Of a stretch of DNA of 15,079 nt, positions 13,678 through 15,079 are shown piece by piece. The translations under genes were made by a program, and so were the position numbers. Under the pieces are notes generated by a model. It was not told where the DNA came from. It made no database searches and was given only the letters and a program-made list of their open reading frames with translations. Location of the stretch: positions 1-15,079 of the forward strand of contig CAMAQU010000016.1 of assembly GCA_945860425.1 (NCBI GenBank), given 5' to 3'. Each line of letters starts with the position of its first letter. The stretch's first letter is position 1. The stretch is from Sphingomonas paucimobilis (GTDB lineage: Bacteria > Pseudomonadota > Alphaproteobacteria > Sphingomonadales > Sphingomonadaceae).

Positions 13678-15079
13678 TTAGGCAGGTAGGCCGCTGATCG
13701 ATTTGACTTCCATAAAGTCTTTCAGACCAAAGAGGCCGCCTTCGCGCCCATTGCCCGATTGCTTATAGCCGCCAAAGGGCGTGCCGGGGGTTGGGCCCCA
13801 TGCGTTGATGGCAACCATGCCCGCCCGAAGCTTGGGCGCAACGCTGGCCGCCTTGGCGGGATCGCCAGAGATCACCGCCGACAGGCCATATTCGGTGTCA
13901 TTGGCAATTTCGATCGCTTCATCCAAATCTGCATAAGTCATCACAGCGGCGACCGGACCGAAGATTTCCTCACGCGCAATCCGCATGTCGGGCGTCACGC
14001 CGGAAAACACCGTCGGCTTTACATAATAGCCGCGATTGACGTTGGCGGGCAGGCCCGTGCCACCTGTTTCCAGCGTGGCGCCTTCATCAATGCCGGATTG
14101 GATCAGGCCTTGGATTTTTTCATATTGTGTCTTGTTCACGACGGGGCCGATATGCCCACCTTCCTGCAAGGGATCGCCAACCGGGACGCTGGCCATCAAA
14201 TTCTTGATGACGCTGACGGCTTCGGCTTCCTGATCCTTATGGACGAGAATGCGCGCGGGCGAGATGCAGCTCTGGCCCGAATTGATGAACACGCCGGAGA
14301 CGGTGGCGGGCAGCACGGCGGGAAGGTCAGAACCCGGCAGGACGATATTGGGGGATTTGCCGCCCAATTCCTGATGCACGCGCTTCACGGTGTCGGCGGC
14401 GGCCTTCGCCACCAAAATGCCCGCGCGGGTGGAGCCGGTGAAGCTGACCATATCAATGCCGGGGTGCGACGAAATGGCTTGGCCAACCGTCGGGCCATCG
14501 CCCTGCACCAGATTGAACACGCCTGCGGGCACGCCTGCTGCATGCAGGATTTCCGCAAAGATGGCCGCATTGGCTGGGCACTCTTCCGAGGGCTTCAGGA
14601 TCATCGTGTTGCCCGCCGCAAGGCAGGGCGCGACCTTCAGCGCAATCTGGTTGAGGGGCCAGTTCCAAGGCGTGATCAGGCCGACAACGCCAATGGGCTC
14701 ATAGGCAATTTTGGCGCCGCCCATTTGCTCTTCAAAGGCGAAATTTTTGAGCGCCTCAATCGTGCCCATAAACCCGCCAATACCTGCACCCACCTGTGCG
14801 GTGGAGGCAAAGCTGACAGGCGCACCCATTTCCTTGGCCATCGACACGGCCAAGTCCATGGCGCGCTTCTTATATTCTTCGATGATGCGGCCCATCAGTG
14901 CGATCCGCTCTTCCCGGGTCGACTGGCTGAAGGTCTTGAATGCGGCCTTGGCAGCGGCAACTGCGGCATCGACATCCGCCTGAGTGCCCAGCGTGATCTC
15001 GGTCGTTGGCTCTTCGGTTGACGGCGAAATGACTTGGTGGCGCGTGCCGCCAATGCTGTCGACCCATTGGCCGTTAATG
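13678..15079 (-). CDS. NAD(P)-dependent aldehyde dehydrogenase family protein (5' end outside window)
   Basis: The minus-strand frame stays open to the right edge of the window, giving 466 visible residues; the family norm of about 475-480 means roughly ten N-terminal residues are missing. The visible N-terminus begins INGQWVDSIGG, a typical early ALDH segment, so the internal ATG at 14895 is not the start. Seen, numbered from the first visible residue: TPWNWP with the oxyanion Asn139, ILKPSEE for cofactor binding, FTGSTRAG, general base Glu237 in HQELGGKSPN, nucleophile Cys271 in NSGQSC, EIFGPV, and the C-terminal PFGGYKQSGNGREGG. It oxidises an aldehyde to an acid with NAD(P); the specific substrate cannot be told. 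It is cytoplasmic. A terminator-like hairpin follows its stop. Confidence 0.95.
   Translation of the reverse strand, partial: INGQWVDSIGGTRHQVISPSTEEPTTEITLGTQADVDAAVAAAKAAFKTFSQSTREERIALMGRIIEEYKKRAMDLAVSMAKEMGAPVSFASTAQVGAGIGGFMGTIEALKNFAFEEQMGGAKIAYEPIGVVGLITPWNWPLNQIALKVAPCLAAGNTMILKPSEECPANAAIFAEILHAAGVPAGVFNLVQGDGPTVGQAISSHPGIDMVSFTGSTRAGILVAKAAADTVKRVHQELGGKSPNIVLPGSDLPAVLPATVSGVFINSGQSCISPARILVHKDQEAEAVSVIKNLMASVPVGDPLQEGGHIGPVVNKTQYEKIQGLIQSGIDEGATLETGGTGLPANVNRGYYVKPTVFSGVTPDMRIAREEIFGPVAAVMTYADLDEAIEIANDTEYGLSAVISGDPAKAASVAPKLRAGMVAINAWGPTPGTPFGGYKQSGNGREGGLFGLKDFMEVKSISGLPA

Noticed and set aside
14895..14895. ATG at 14895 as the start of the aldehyde dehydrogenase
   Set aside because: The same frame continues to the window edge and encodes the typical N-terminal ALDH segment, so this Met is internal.
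13759..15021. Plus-strand open frame of about 420 codons opposite the aldehyde dehydrogenase
   Set aside because: The minus-strand protein has complete ALDH motifs. The plus-strand product is rich in His, Gly and Arg without a recognisable fold, as expected from an antisense shadow.
1..15079. Mobile element, CRISPR array, toxin-antitoxin or defence island
   Set aside because: No transposase, integrase, direct-repeat array, restriction, nuclease or toxin family was recognised, and gene composition is uniform and housekeeping in nature.

Overview
The window reads as ordinary chromosome of a GC-rich, Gram-negative alphaproteobacterium, most likely a sphingomonad (order Sphingomonadales). Pointers are an alphaproteobacterial-type SMC next to two DsbA-like proteins and a DUF721/DciA protein opposite mutY, a prephenate dehydratase divergent from a membrane-anchored cytochrome c, an extensin-like lipoprotein next to a LOG-family protein, and high-GC codon use throughout. 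The taxon call rests on recalled gene families and gene order, not on a search. Gene density is very high, and the longest stretch without a gene is 122 bp. I see no rRNA, tRNA, CRISPR array, insertion sequence, phage gene or long repeat.

Layout, left to right. (1) 54-1076 (+): a FleQ-like sigma-54 activator without a visible sensor domain, probably the edge of a flagellar region lying to the left. (2) 7183-1084 (-): a tightly packed five-gene unit, dciA - dsbA-like - dsbA-like lipoprotein - smc (TTG start) - inhA-like isonitrile hydratase, with two ATGA stop/start overlaps and two gaps of 17 and 10 bp. (3) 7224-10408 (+): a divergent unit mutY - Tat-exported serine hydrolase - nudC, with a 6-bp gap and then a one-base overlap. 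(4) 11304-10414 (-): prephenate dehydratase pheA, divergent from (5) 11427-12053 (+): a membrane-anchored cytochrome c. The 122 bp between them hold a perfect 14-bp palindrome. (6) A clean bidirectional terminator, then on the minus strand a LOG-family hydrolase, an extensin-like metallopeptidase-type lipoprotein, and an aldehyde dehydrogenase that runs off the right edge.

How the genes may work together. Unit 2 joins helicase loading (DciA) and chromosome condensation (SMC) with two envelope thiol oxidoreductases. Unit 3 begins with oxidative-damage DNA repair (MutY) and ends with NAD(H)/NAD-RNA pyrophosphatase (NudC). Together they look like a conserved genome-maintenance neighbourhood.

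I do not see a clear new defence or mobile system. The observations most worth a second look are a terminator-like hairpin that contains the ribosome binding site of the extensin-like gene with its start codon in the loop, the palindrome between pheA and the cytochrome c gene, the paired four-cysteine DsbA-like proteins with different sorting signals, and the coupling of an isonitrile hydratase gene to smc.
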